A stretch of 64,000 nucleotides of DNA from Shewanella psychropiezotolerans (GCF_007197555.1 NZ_CP041614.1:1728001-1792000), one strand, 5' to 3'. Shown: positions 54,619-64,000, numbered from the stretch's first letter. Program-made: numbers and translations. Notes: generated from the letters alone by a model not told the origin.

Positions 54619-56535
54619 TTATCCCGCTGGCTTGTACCAGATGGGCGATGTCCAGGCGCGTTCCTGAATGCTGGCTTGCACGTCGTCTAGCAGAGGCTGC
54701 TTACTTCTCACCGCATCATAGGTGGTCCAACGTGGCGTTGGTATTTCTAAGACCCGAGTGTAATAAAAAGCATGCTGCTCTGGGTCAAACTCAGTGTCGG
54801 TCCAACTGCCGATAAGGGCCGTGGCTCCTATGGTATTGGTGTACTTGGCTGTTGTCAGATCGACGGTATTGCCAACTGGCGCAAGCTTGCCATCTTCACC
54901 CTTTTTACGTTTATCGGACCAGACCACATCGATAATTTTCTCATGGGTTTTCCCCTTAACATCGACCCAACCTTTAATTATCTGCACTCGGTCAAGGTTC
55001 GCGCCGTCGGGATCTTTCATCGCATGGACGGTAAAGGTCGGGGCTGCGCCAATCGAAGGCAAGTCACTGCCCATAGGGACGCCTAAATCATAGCCTTGCT
55101 GGACCAGCTCTTGACCATTCTTAGGTTTTGCTGGAAGTTCTACGCCGCCGAAGAAACGTACCTTGATGCGTGGCCCAGTAGTGGAATATGTTTCACGACT
55201 CTTCATGGCATCCCATAAGCCGCTGCGGGTATTTTGGGTAGCCCAGACGCCAGCTAAGGTGCCTATACTGAGATCTTTGCCATCGATCCAACCGACCACT
55301 GCTCCAGTTCGGCGCGATTCTACGCTGCCATCATCGGCGCCATGGGCACCGATAAAGCTGTCTTCAGCCACGGCGGAGGGCAGACCATTATGGTTATCAG
55401 TGCCGCCTATGGTGCCGTATTTAAACGGGTTAACACCGAGAGATTGTTCATAGGCGAGTCCCATTTTTAAGCCTTCGCGGACGAAGTCCTTCTTATGAAA
55501 GGTTCGGCCACTGGATTTCTGAATCGAATCGGCATTCTCAAAGTCGGCAAATTCATCCTCTGGCCAGAACTGTCTGTGAACCTCTGAGTTACCTTTAACC
55601 TGCATCATCTCCATCAAAGGTTCGAAGTGCTGGCGGGTCTGGGCATATTCGAGATCGATAGGTTTGCCCTCGGCATCGACACTGGGGAACATCATGCCCT
55701 TACTGGCGTTTGAGTTATGAGGAATGGCCAGCAGCTGCATGCCCTTGGCTTCTTGCTGGGCCATCCACTGCCATAATCCATCTTCGCGGTTAGTATCGAT
55801 ATAGCTGATGGGAGCGTCGGGTACCTGAGCACCACGGAATATCACGTTTCTGTGCAGGTTGCCTCCTTGAGGCGCGCCGCTCCACTCGAAGGCTTTAAGG
55901 GCGGTAAATTTACCGGGTTTGTTATATCTGTCCGCCGTCTCCTGCATGATTTTCCAGGCACTCTTTACCGATTCTGGACCGGTGAAGAATGGCGGGTGAG
56001 CGGGGTTCGCACCGCGGTTACTGGAGATCACATATTTCATAAACCAGGCTTCACGGTCCTTGATATCTGTCATGCCGCGTAGCTCTTTGAGTAGCTCTTG
56101 ATCGTGGCCTTCGGCGTCCTCAGTCAGGTTAGTATACATTTCACCGATATATTCGGCGTGATCGGTCACTGCGATGAAGTCCAGCGGGCGATGACGTTTA
56201 AGGTCTCGGCCCATCAGGTTAACAGTTTCGCCCTGAGCATAGCGGTAGGCGTCTTCATGGGTTAAGCGTGTGCCACCGAGATAGGCATCCAGTGAGAAAG
56301 CTGTGTGCATATGGGTCTCACCGAAATACACATCCTTAGTGGGATTGACGGCCACAGACTGATCTGCGCCGCTTGTCTCTTGTTTGGACTCTTGATTAAC
56401 AGCCGTAGTGCTAACGGTCTGGGTTGATTGCGCGGCGGCGCTCTGTGTTTCTTCACTCTTCTGAGGCGAGCAGGCACTCAAGGTCGCGGCGATAGTCATG
56501 CCCAAGAGTGTCGGCATTAAAATAGACTTGTTCAT
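54619..56535 (-). CDS. DUF3604 family lipoprotein, probable PHP-like metalloenzyme
   Basis: A 638-residue exported protein. The signal peptide ends in LSAC (Cys22), so it is a lipoprotein. The DUF3604 core shows a metal-site pattern like PHP-fold hydrolases: GETHMHTAF (His75, His77), AVTDHAEY (Asp125, His126), LLAIPHNSNAS (about 268) and GGTDNHNGL (about 378). The substrate is unknown. Its neighbours are an arylsulfatase, a small lipoprotein, a PPIase and HupE/UreJ, all in the same direction. Confidence 0.88.
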   Translation of the reverse strand: MNKSILMPTLLGMTIAATLSACSPQKSEETQSAAAQSTQTVSTTAVNQESKQETSGADQSVAVNPTKDVYFGETHMHTAFSLDAYLGGTRLTHEDAYRYAQGETVNLMGRDLKRHRPLDFIAVTDHAEYIGEMYTNLTEDAEGHDQELLKELRGMTDIKDREAWFMKYVISSNRGANPAHPPFFTGPESVKSAWKIMQETADRYNKPGKFTALKAFEWSGAPQGGNLHRNVIFRGAQVPDAPISYIDTNREDGLWQWMAQQEAKGMQLLAIPHNSNASKGMMFPSVDAEGKPIDLEYAQTRQHFEPLMEMMQVKGNSEVHRQFWPEDEFADFENADSIQKSSGRTFHKKDFVREGLKMGLAYEQSLGVNPFKYGTIGGTDNHNGLPSAVAEDSFIGAHGADDGSVESRRTGAVVGWIDGKDLSIGTLAGVWATQNTRSGLWDAMKSRETYSTTGPRIKVRFFGGVELPAKPKNGQELVQQGYDLGVPMGSDLPSIGAAPTFTVHAMKDPDGANLDRVQIIKGWVDVKGKTHEKIIDVVWSDKRKKGEDGKLAPVGNTVDLTTAKYTNTIGATALIGSWTDTEFDPEQHAFYYTRVLEIPTPRWTTYDAVRSKQPLLDDVQASIQERAWTSPIWYKPAG

Positions 56536-56569
56536 CTGGCTATTCCTTTAGTTTTTAGACAAATAGAAA

Positions 56570-56983
56570 TTAATGTTTAAAGTTACTGATCCGCAGTTTT
56601 ATCTCTTCTTTCTGGGTTTTATCTTTCAGGCGGTAGATATGCTTGATGCGAAACTTGATTCTAGGCTCAGCTGCGGTAGACACTGAATCGAATCCAGCCT
56701 CGACCTTGCCCATAGTTGAAGTGATCAAGAGTGCCTGGGCAAACTTTAAATCATTATTGGGTCCATCTAAGATAAGTAGATATGACTCTCTGGGCCTATT
56801 GTCGACAATCACAGAGCGGTTATCCACGCTGCTCCAGCCATCCATTCTGAAGTTATCTATGGAGTTAACCTCTTCGAGATCCGGGAACACATATTGAGCT
56901 GCCTTAGTTTGCGACTCTTCAGTGCTGGCGCAGCCAGTGAGTAGCAAAGAAAGTGATATTAAGATAAGTGTTAGGTATTTCAT
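56570..56983 (-). CDS. Small lipoprotein (DUF6491-like)
   Basis: A 137-residue lipoprotein with the lipobox LTGC (about Cys18). The mature part IDNFRMDGWSSVDNRSVIV..RESYLLILDG looks like DUF6491, a family of unknown role found with secreted enzymes. It is 34 bases upstream of the DUF3604 gene and 44 downstream of the arylsulfatase gene. Confidence 0.7.
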   Translation of the reverse strand: MKYLTLILISLSLLLTGCASTEESQTKAAQYVFPDLEEVNSIDNFRMDGWSSVDNRSVIVDNRPRESYLLILDGPNNDLKFAQALLITSTMGKVEAGFDSVSTAAEPRIKFRIKHIYRLKDKTQKEEIKLRISNFKH

Positions 56984-57027
56984 ATTCGATCCTCAAATTA
57001 TCGTTTCACGAGTTAAAAGCCATCAAG

Positions 57028-58620
57028 TTATAAGCCAACGTCCTTGGGTGGGTACTTCTTAAAGGTTGCGGCGTGAGCCTTAGACTCGGCGCCCATGGAG
57101 CCCAGCCAGGCATTGCGTCTGTGTCCTACTGGGTATTGCTCCTTGGGGTCGATATACAGGTTAAATAACCAGGGAGCGAGACCGATATCCTTGATGGTCG
57201 CCATATCGATATTGAGGAACTGGGAGTCTGTGGTGATCACCTTGAAGTGGATCTTGTACTCGTTCATGCGCATGGCGAGAAAGTCTTTCTGGCTCCAGAT
57301 AAACACCTTGTCACGCATTGATTTACCGTTATCGGCTAACAAGAATGCGGTCTGATCTATGCCATCGATATATTTGTCGCTGGGGATTTTATCCGAAACA
57401 CCGGCCAGAGCGACCGAAGTGTTGAAGATATCCATCAGGTCGAACAGGCCATCGCTGACTTGGCCGGGTGTGATCATGTCCTTCCAGTAGGCAATGCCGG
57501 GAATACGCACCGCGCCTTCCCACCCCGTGCCCTTGCCGCCGCGAAACGGAGTGTAACCCGCATCGGGCCAGCTATCGCTCTGTGGTCCATTATCCGAGGT
57601 GAAGAAGATTAAGGTGTTCTCAAGTTGACCCGATTCACGCAGGGCCTCGACGATTTCACCCACATAGGCATCGACCTCCACCACGGCATCCTTGAAGGCA
57701 TACTTGCTGGCGCTGGCACCTTCGAACGCCTTAGGGGGATGATTGTCCGCGTGGGTCTTCATAAAGGAGTGCTGCAGATAGAAAGGTTTATCTCCCTTCG
57801 CCAGGGCTTTAATCTTATTGACGGTGAACTCCTTGAGCAGACGGTCGGCGTTGGCCATATCGTCTATGCTCCTGATGGGAGTCAGATCTTCGGTTTTTCC
57901 ATTCTTGAAGCCATGGACCAGGCCCTGACTCTGCTCAATGGATTGATACTTAGCAAATTTCGCTTTATCCAGCACCAGATCCGGGTAGCGACGTTTGTCG
58001 TAGGCCTGAACGTATTCCTTCTGGGCCCGGTAATAGCCATAGAACTCATCGAAACCTACATCTTGCGGGCGCATGCCCACAGCTTCCCCCACATGCCATT
58101 TACCGGTCAATATGGTTTCATAACCTGCATCACTCATCAGCTTGGCCGAGGTGACTTCATCGTCCCAAGGGTTAGCGGTGAGCTTATCTCCAGCTAAAAT
58201 AGGGCGATAGAGGCCAGTTCTGACCGGGAGTCGTCCGGTGATCATCGCCGAGCGTGTCGGGGTACAAGTGGTTTGCGAATAGGTGGAGGTGAGCTTGAGT
58301 CCTCCTTGAGCCAGCGCATCGATATTGGGTGTCGCGGCGCCTATGGCCACTCCGCCACCGAAGGCGCCGACATCGCCATAGCCTAAATCATCCACCATTA
58401 GGATTAATACATTGGGTCGCTTGCCGGTTTTCAGCTTCAGGGCGGCAAGTTTCTCGTCGGCTTGTTTCTGCTGCTCGGGGCGAGGTACTGCGGCCTCCAT
58501 GTTTTGCTTAAATTTCTTGGCGTCGCTCAGTGCCGATACGGCTTCTGCCGACACCATAGTCGGTATCGAGAAGCAGGTTAGCGCCATCATGGGCAGCAAT
58601 ATTCTAGCTTGCATCTTCAT
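57028..58620 (-). CDS. Secreted arylsulfatase, Cys-type
   Basis: A 530-residue periplasmic sulfatase. The signal peptide ends near VSA. The metal site begins LMVDDLGYGDVGAFGG; the active-site motif is CTPTRSAMITGR, in which the Cys must be turned into formylglycine. Further signatures are GKWHVG and FFTSDNGPQSD. The N-terminal linker (PRPEQQKQADEKLAALK) is charged and helical. The maturase at 62056-63272 would be able to modify it. Substrate unknown; a sulfated polysaccharide or aryl sulfate would fit a marine host. Confidence 0.93.
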   Translation of the reverse strand: MKMQARILLPMMALTCFSIPTMVSAEAVSALSDAKKFKQNMEAAVPRPEQQKQADEKLAALKLKTGKRPNVLILMVDDLGYGDVGAFGGGVAIGAATPNIDALAQGGLKLTSTYSQTTCTPTRSAMITGRLPVRTGLYRPILAGDKLTANPWDDEVTSAKLMSDAGYETILTGKWHVGEAVGMRPQDVGFDEFYGYYRAQKEYVQAYDKRRYPDLVLDKAKFAKYQSIEQSQGLVHGFKNGKTEDLTPIRSIDDMANADRLLKEFTVNKIKALAKGDKPFYLQHSFMKTHADNHPPKAFEGASASKYAFKDAVVEVDAYVGEIVEALRESGQLENTLIFFTSDNGPQSDSWPDAGYTPFRGGKGTGWEGAVRIPGIAYWKDMITPGQVSDGLFDLMDIFNTSVALAGVSDKIPSDKYIDGIDQTAFLLADNGKSMRDKVFIWSQKDFLAMRMNEYKIHFKVITTDSQFLNIDMATIKDIGLAPWLFNLYIDPKEQYPVGHRRNAWLGSMGAESKAHAATFKKYPPKDVGL

Positions 58621-58765
58621 GTATCTCTCCCTGTTAATTATGTATTCCGTTAACTGGTGTTACTTTTAAATGGTTCAAACTTTGCACTTATAGGTTCAAG
58701 TCTTATTTAATAAATCGTTCAAGACTGCTCCATTTTTTGGCAAATCACTGTCGGCGAAGCGACAA

Positions 58766-59563
58766 TTACAAGATTGATGGAAATATCAGTTTGGCCGTCA
58801 AGCGGACAGTAGCCTCAGGGGTGCTCAAGGCACTGTCGGCAAAATTATACTCGTATTGAGCACTAAACTGCACCGGCAGCTTGCCGAACTTATGCAGCTT
58901 GGCGACTTTGAATCCCAGTGGTAAGTTGCTCCACTCGCCTTGTTCCCAGTCATAAGTGGCTGTCATCTCGGATACCCCCATAGACCAGCCTTTACCTATA
59001 GACAGGCTGAGCAGAGGTTGCAGGATACTGACGTTAATATCTTCGCGGTTATCTTCTCCTGCGATAGTGAAGATATTTTGATTGAATAGTCCCCATAAGA
59101 GATGACTCTCGTGAACCACAAAACCTATGGCCGGGCCGATGCCCCATTTTTCTGCACCTCTATGCTCTCCGCCAGTAGGCAGTAGGGCGACGGCACCTAC
59201 CGCCCAGCGTCCCCAGTCTTTATCGAAAGTGGCCAGATCGAACAAGGTGATGTCCGACAAGCCAGAGTCTTGAAATGGACTTGAGGTGATGATAGGGGCG
59301 GTAATGCGCATGATGTGGGATTGTTCGCCTATTTTAAAAGGCATGGCAGAGCGCAGCACAAAGTTGTTGGCGCTTTCATTATCTATATTATGGTAACTCT
59401 GTGTATACCAGTCGGATAGCTGCAGCGACATCAAGCTGGCGGTGGGATCGTCTGCCGCCTGCTCTAAGGATTGCTCGGCCTGAGCTGGTGCCTGTGCAAG
59501 CACCATCAGAGTACAAAGGGCGGATATGGCCTTACCCGCATATTTCTTAATATCCATATTCAC
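58766..59563 (-). CDS. Outer-membrane protein, transporter-like barrel
   Basis: A 265-residue exported protein with a signal peptide (cleavage near AQAEQ) and beta-barrel-like strands (NNFVLRSAMPFKIGEQSHIMRITAPIITS; GRWAVGAVALLPTGG). The end reads VRLTAKLIFPSIL. It may be a porin or scaffold for substrate uptake. It is the next gene before the sulfatase in the same direction, 145 bases away. Confidence 0.7.
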   Translation of the reverse strand: MNMDIKKYAGKAISALCTLMVLAQAPAQAEQSLEQAADDPTASLMSLQLSDWYTQSYHNIDNESANNFVLRSAMPFKIGEQSHIMRITAPIITSSPFQDSGLSDITLFDLATFDKDWGRWAVGAVALLPTGGEHRGAEKWGIGPAIGFVVHESHLLWGLFNQNIFTIAGEDNREDINVSILQPLLSLSIGKGWSMGVSEMTATYDWEQGEWSNLPLGFKVAKLHKFGKLPVQFSAQYEYNFADSALSTPEATVRLTAKLIFPSIL

Positions 59564-59636
59564 AATTCCTGCCCATTATCTAGCTTATTCGGCTTAACAA
59601 AATGGGTTAAGTGAGGCTAAACCAACTTAATCTTAA

Positions 59637-60638
59637 TCAGAACTTAGCTAAGATCTTGAAGAAAATGGTATCGCCCTTGGCGCGTCTGTTGGTGTCGAAC
59701 TCGTGTAGCCATTTGAGTTCGGCGACAATATCGGTATTGCCCGTTTTTGCCGAATAGAAAAGAGTCGGGCCACCACCTATGCTACGGGCCTTAAAGTCAC
59801 CATACTTAGCCCCGCTACCACTATCACCTGAGATCTGTTGATACCAAAAGGCAGTTGCGCCGAATCCTGCCACACCGCCAAACATGGGCAAATGTTGAAT
59901 GAAGGTGGACTCGATATGTGCCTGATTGCCAGACTTATAATCTGTGGCGCTGTTGGTCTGGTTAAAAGTGATACCGCCGTAAGTAGAAAATTCTCTGCCT
60001 GTCTTCGGGCTTAAATAAATCAGTGATGCCGTGGGCTCAAAACTCCAGAAGTTTTTACCTGTATTGGCCAGCCTGCCGACTTCGTAATTCCCTGTAGGTG
60101 CGTAGGCGCTGATGCGAAAGTTAGTGTTTAGCTCTGGGGTTATGGTGTAGTTGAGCATGAGTGGCATCAGTATGATATCGCCAATGCCGGAGACGCTACT
60201 AGACTTTCTAGCGCCAATGCTCTTGCTTACGTCACTGACACTGGCAGTCACATCTATGGTTACATAGGGGATGGTGGTACTCATGGCGTAGCTCCAACCT
60301 TTGGCAAACTCTACCGGTGGGCGCCAGAGTAAGGTAAGGCCAAGAGCCTGAGACTCTACGTCCACTTCGGTAGCGGCAAGCCCTGCAATAGGCACTACAA
60401 CATCTTTATCGAAGCTGCCAGAATAGGTGAGGTAGTTGATACGAGCAATAACCGTCTCGGTTGCCGGTACTCCATCAATAGAAGAGGCCATCGACCCTGG
60501 CATATAGTGGCCGCTGCCACCCTCTTCGGCGTGAGCTAAGGAAGAACAAGCTATTGAAGTGAATAGCATGATATGACCGAGTTGTTGCCTATTGATGTGC
60601 TTGGAGTGTGTTTGAATACTCATGAGGTTCCCTGTCAT
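59637..60638 (-). CDS. Outer-membrane transporter of the phenol meta-pathway (SphA-like) family
   Basis: A 333-residue protein with a signal peptide (IACSSLAHAEEGG) and the fold of the 'MetA pathway of phenol degradation' barrel: GSGHYMPGSMASSIDG at the start, RWRPPVEFAKGWSYA-like middle, YAPTGNYEVGRLANTGKNFWSFEP, and the terminal strand FFKILAKF. It probably passes hydrophobic or aromatic compounds. It is the first gene of the leftward cluster. Confidence 0.8.
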   Translation of the reverse strand: MTGNLMSIQTHSKHINRQQLGHIMLFTSIACSSLAHAEEGGSGHYMPGSMASSIDGVPATETVIARINYLTYSGSFDKDVVVPIAGLAATEVDVESQALGLTLLWRPPVEFAKGWSYAMSTTIPYVTIDVTASVSDVSKSIGARKSSSVSGIGDIILMPLMLNYTITPELNTNFRISAYAPTGNYEVGRLANTGKNFWSFEPTASLIYLSPKTGREFSTYGGITFNQTNSATDYKSGNQAHIESTFIQHLPMFGGVAGFGATAFWYQQISGDSGSGAKYGDFKARSIGGGPTLFYSAKTGNTDIVAELKWLHEFDTNRRAKGDTIFFKILAKF

Positions 60639-61083
60639 CTACTCGACGTCGCTTACCTAACGTCATTGATTCCATGTTGTTTTTTGAACGATAAATTTAA
60701 TTTTACTATCGACATCTTGTATCAGGTTAACTGTCTATATAAGAACGAAAAACAACCTGTAAAATTCATCTTGTTAGTTTGTTGTTTTTCAGGTGTTAAT
60801 TATTTAAAGGTAACAGTTTTTATTTATTAGAGGAAGTGAATGTTTTTCTGTATTTTTAAAGAGCTAATGATGTGTTTATTTGAGAAGGATTGACGTCGGC
60901 AGTGTCTAAATAAATCTATGATAACAGCACAATAGGAAATAAGTTGGTACATGATTACTGGTGTTTATCGGTGTGGGGAATATTGGGCTGGATACCCAAA
61001 AGTGTATAAATAGGATGTTACTTACCAGCCAGACTTCAATGGTGATTTTTATGCTTTGAGTGAATACATATACAAAGAATTAT
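60639..61083. other. AT-rich intergenic stretch without a gene
   Basis: About 445 bases upstream of the outer-membrane gene. Frames here are short and lack ribosome binding sites. It should hold the promoter of the sulfatase cluster; I cannot pick a single -35/-10 pair with confidence. Confidence 0.5.
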
Positions 61084-61109
61084 AGCCTGCTAGTGACCAC
61101 TAGCAGGCT
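61084..61109 (-). terminator. Hairpin at the end of the DsbA-like gene
   Basis: A perfect inverted repeat AGCCTGCTAGTG (61084-61095) and CACTAGCAGGCT (61098-61109) ten bases after the stop codon of the leftward gene. The following T run is poor. Confidence 0.65.
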
Positions 61110-61118
61110 TAGCAAGGA

Positions 61119-61907
61119 TTAAGAAATCTTGTTTTTTACCTCTTCAATGGCCGCTTTTAGCCCATCAGGGTCAAAACCTTTGATGATCTTGATATTTTCT
61201 ATCGTTGGATTGACCGATGGCATCACAATCAGGGCTGGCGTTCCTTGAAAGCCAAGGCGTGAAAACAGTTGGAAGTTAGCCTTGATACTGTCAGTGCCTT
61301 GCTCGTTTAGCCTAAAGTCAGCAACCACCACCCCAGCCTTTTCAGCTTGAGTGTTAATATCCTTCTGGGTTAACTTGCCTTCATTTTTTCCGGTAGCAAA
61401 GAGATTGTCATGGAAGATGGCGTAGGCTTTACTTCCTTTTTGCTCAAAGATCCATTGCCCCATTTGTGCAGCATACCCCGATGACTCCCAGCGCCTGGAA
61501 AATATAGGGGTTTCTTTAAAAACAAATTTCACATCGGTATTGTCTTCAACAAGTTGTTTCACTTCGGGGGCAATCTTTGAGCAAAATACACATTGATAAT
61601 CAAAGAATTCAATCACACTGACTTGTGCATCTTTAGGACCAATAAAGGGGGTTTTAACATCTTGAGTCAATTGTTTCGCCATCACTTTAGCGGCTTCAAC
61701 AGACTGTTTATCTATTGCTGCTTGTTTTTGTTGGTTTAGCTTCTCAGAGGCTTTTAGTAGAAACTCAGGGTGCTGGACTAGGTAGTCGCTGGCTATTTGC
61801 CCTAATTGTTCCTGCTGTTCTGGATTGAGGTTACTTAAATCTAATTTATTGGCGTCACAGCCACTTACTGCAAGTGCAATAAATATCGGGATCAGGACTT
61901 GTTTCAT
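61119..61907 (-). CDS. DsbA/Com1-like thioredoxin-fold lipoprotein
   Basis: A 262-residue periplasmic thiol oxidoreductase. The N-terminus IFIALAVSGCDAN ends in a lipobox-like VSGC. A Q/E-rich helical linker is followed by the thioredoxin fold with the redox site FFDYQCVFCSK (CxxC) and the cis-proline loop GFQGTPALIV. It lies 148 bases downstream of the maturase gene in the same direction, and may help fold the sulfatases or keep their active-site cysteine reduced. Confidence 0.88.
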   Translation of the reverse strand: MKQVLIPIFIALAVSGCDANKLDLSNLNPEQQEQLGQIASDYLVQHPEFLLKASEKLNQQKQAAIDKQSVEAAKVMAKQLTQDVKTPFIGPKDAQVSVIEFFDYQCVFCSKIAPEVKQLVEDNTDVKFVFKETPIFSRRWESSGYAAQMGQWIFEQKGSKAYAIFHDNLFATGKNEGKLTQKDINTQAEKAGVVVADFRLNEQGTDSIKANFQLFSRLGFQGTPALIVMPSVNPTIENIKIIKGFDPDGLKAAIEEVKNKIS

Positions 61908-62055
61908 TTTTTAGCCTTCATGATTGGGCCTTCAAAGGTCGAAGTTATATGTTTGACCAAAATAAAGTTTATGCGCGAGCTATAAAAGTTAATCTTTGAT
62001 CATCTTAGCTTGATGAATCGTTTATTCAGCTCTATTTTCCCTGTTTAGGACTCTA

Positions 62056-63272
62056 CTATTTTAGTATTTCTTTTATTAACATAGGTGAGTGGCCTCTTTC
62101 CCATAGGTTCGACATTAGCTTCAGGCTTTTGTTACTGGATTTGAAGAACATTTCGTATGCACCGCATAGATAATTATGGCCAGGCTCGCCATTTTCATTG
62201 ATGGTAAATCTATGCTTAGGACAACCTCCATAGCAGGCAAATTTAAATTCACATTGCTGGCATTTTTTAGTCAGTGATGAGGATTTACTCTTGCCAAATG
62301 CAAGGTTAGAGGAAGATTCATTCATTGCTTTAATGCTAGTCTCATGAATATTACCTAATTTGTATTCAGGGTAGACATAGTGATCGCAAGCGTAGAGATC
62401 GCCATTTGCTTCTAACGCAAAATTACTTCCACAGCGCGGTGCAAAAACACAAATGATAGCAGGCATTTTTGCCCATGCAGCGAACGCTTGTTCAAAAGTT
62501 TGTATATAGACAGTACCGATATCATGCTTGATCCATTCGGTGAATATCTCCGCGAGAAATTTGCCAAACTCCTGTGGTTTGACAGACCAAGACGTCACTG
62601 TCGATGCTAGATTAGACTGGGGGCTGATAAGGTACAAACCATTTTCATCTGCTTGATTTGATATGCGTTCGACCAGGGGATAAATTGAATATTATTGCTG
62701 CCAATCGATTTTAAGTAATGGTAAAGCTTCAATGGGGATTTAACGTTGAAATCACTCACAACCGTTAAGGTGTTAAATTCAACTTGGTGTTCTTGCAATA
62801 ATAATATGGCTTCTAGCACTCTTGCATGAGTCGGTTTTCCTGAACGAGTGAGACGGTATTTATCATGCATCTCTTCGGGCCCATCTATAGATATTCCGAT
62901 CAGAAAGTCATTTTTTTTGAAGAATGAACACCAGGCATTGTCTAAGAGTATTCCGTTAGTTTGCATGGTATGGCTTACAGTCTTTTCTCTGGCATGTTTA
63001 TCTACAAACAGCATCGCCGCTTTAAAAAAGTCTAATCCTAGTAGCGTGGGCTCACCGCCTTGCCAAGCGATCACAACCTCTGCTCCATGTTGAGCGTCGA
63101 TCTGCTGCTTAATGAACGCTTCAACAGTGGCTAAGTTCATCTTCCAATTCAGCTTTCTATTTGGGTATAGATGTTCTTTTTCCAAATAAAAACAATAGGT
63201 ACAATCCAGGTTGCAGATTGATCCTGATGGTTTTGCCATTACATGACAACTTATTGGCAGGAAATCATTCAT
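62056..63272 (-). pseudogene. Anaerobic sulfatase-maturating enzyme gene with a frameshift
   Basis: A radical SAM/SPASM protein of about 405 residues that oxidises the active-site Cys or Ser of sulfatases to formylglycine. The first part, from ATG 63272, has the SAM cluster CNLDCTYC and AWQGGEPTLLG, ISIDGPEEMHD; it runs to NNIQFIP. The second reads LVERISNQADENGLYLISPQ, PRCGSNFALEANGDLYACDHYVYP and the SPASM cysteines KCQQCEFKFACYGGCPKHR. The break lies in GGGG at 62676-62679, one base short. The sulfatase gene upstream starts the cluster. Confidence 0.9.
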
Positions 63273-63325
63273 ATTAATATCTCAAATAAAAACACCGCCT
63301 AAATAATTAGGAGGTGTTTTTATTT

Positions 63326-64000
63326 TTAACCTTGTCTTTTTTTCATTATGGAGTCTGTTTCGATATCTTTCTTATATAGCTTGAACTTTTCCATCAATGA
63401 TTTCTGTATTTCATCTTGTTTACCGATTTGGTTCCACACTTCGTATTTATCAACTTTTAGGTTAAATAAATATTTTGGTTGCTCGTCTCGGTCTAAGATC
63501 AATTTCCAATCGCCGACGCGTATAGCCCATTCATTAACTGCATCATCTTGAAAAGGCATGTCAATAGTCCAAATCATTGGCTTCGTTCTTTCTATCGTTT
63601 TACCTGAGAATGTAGGGACAATAGACTGGCCATCGAGTGTTCTATCAGAGGGAAGATCAAAATGCATTAATTGAGCAAGTGTAGGTAGAATATCTAATCC
63701 ATATACTGGCTCATCGGACACCTGACCAGACTTTATGGATTTGTATTTGAATATAGCAGGTACACGTATCCCACCCTCAAGCAGGTTATCTTTTCGGCCG
63801 CGGAATCCTCCTGTCTCTCCAGCCATATTGAGTTCCCAAGGCTTTCTAGCCTCTCGGGTTACTGGGCCATTATCACTGGTAAAAATAATGATGGTGTTAT
63901 CTTCCTCACCCATCTGCTTAATTTTATCGACAACCCTGCCTAACTGCTCATCCATAAAAGTGACATTGGCATAATATTCACCTTGTCCTCGATAGGGGAG
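63326..64000 (-). CDS. Sulfatase, C-terminal part (runs off the window)
   Basis: The open frame continues past the window edge: GEYYANVTFMDEQLGRV precedes the first ATG in frame (63955). It carries the late sulfatase signatures IIIFTSDNGPVTREARKPWE and GGFRGRKDNLLEGGIRVPAI and the end WKLILDRDEQPKYLFNL. The active-site Cys/Ser motif and metal ligands of the N-terminal half lie beyond 64000. The gene for its maturase follows 53 bases later. Confidence 0.93.
   Translation of the reverse strand, partial: LPYRGQGEYYANVTFMDEQLGRVVDKIKQMGEEDNTIIIFTSDNGPVTREARKPWELNMAGETGGFRGRKDNLLEGGIRVPAIFKYKSIKSGQVSDEPVYGLDILPTLAQLMHFDLPSDRTLDGQSIVPTFSGKTIERTKPMIWTIDMPFQDDAVNEWAIRVGDWKLILDRDEQPKYLFNLKVDKYEVWNQIGKQDEIQKSLMEKFKLYKKDIETDSIMKKRQG

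Overview
The window reads as a chromosomal segment of a marine gammaproteobacterium, most likely a Shewanella or close relative. The reasons are the family content (M16 lipoprotein next to gshA, an octaheme cytochrome c, a PepSY iron cluster, several TTG starts, RAYT/REP units) and a recurring intergenic palindrome of the type TATACCrATTGGTATA. The genus is an inference from overall character, not from a marker gene. No rRNA, tRNA, CRISPR array or prophage was seen.

Layout. 1-8150: housekeeping and envelope genes (dicarboxylate symporter, YqaA-like membrane protein, M16 peptidase, gshA, two lipoproteins). 8150-19060: an accessory island with a Rho paralogue lacking the N-terminal RNA-binding domain, a VOC protein, a 265-bp inverted-repeat element, remnants of two RAYT transposase genes plus one intact RAYT, an IS10-like element, a 182-bp perfect direct repeat, a broken B12/radical-SAM gene, and an AT-rich trio (unknown protein, TetR-like regulator, patatin). 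19200-24450: purE without purK, then a vWA lipoprotein / ECF sigma / anti-sigma-like cluster with a second copy of the 267-bp element inserted in it. 24600-33430: tricorn-type protease, small membrane proteins, a beta-barrel, an AraC regulator, a SYLF lipoprotein, an AI-2E transporter and OsmC. 33660-37650: DUF3325/PepSY/DUF3649 iron-related operon and a ribosome hibernation factor. 37900-46000: solute-binding protein, old yellow enzyme with divergent LysR, Kef K+/H+ antiporter with its oxidoreductase, and a NarL-type two-component system. 46000-52400: DUF2141 with a Tat-exported carotenoid oxygenase, a divergent CsrA paralogue, a truncated haemoglobin, PhnA and an octaheme-TPR cytochrome. 52490-64000: a leftward sulfatase-rich region: HupE/UreJ, PPIase, DUF3604 lipoprotein, small lipoprotein, arylsulfatase, two outer-membrane proteins, then a DsbA-like lipoprotein, an anaerobic sulfatase maturase and a second sulfatase cut by the window edge.

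A striking property is that at least seven genes are broken by single-base shifts that fall in or next to runs of G or C, most of them one base too short. This is either a base-calling artefact of the source assembly or unusual decay; I annotate each as one gene with a frameshift rather than as two small genes.

Best candidates for undescribed biology: the short Rho paralogue, the divergent CsrA paralogue with its own strong ribosome binding site and ANGGA leader motifs, the approximately 266-bp mobile inverted-repeat family, and the DUF3604/HupE/PPIase/sulfatase cluster.
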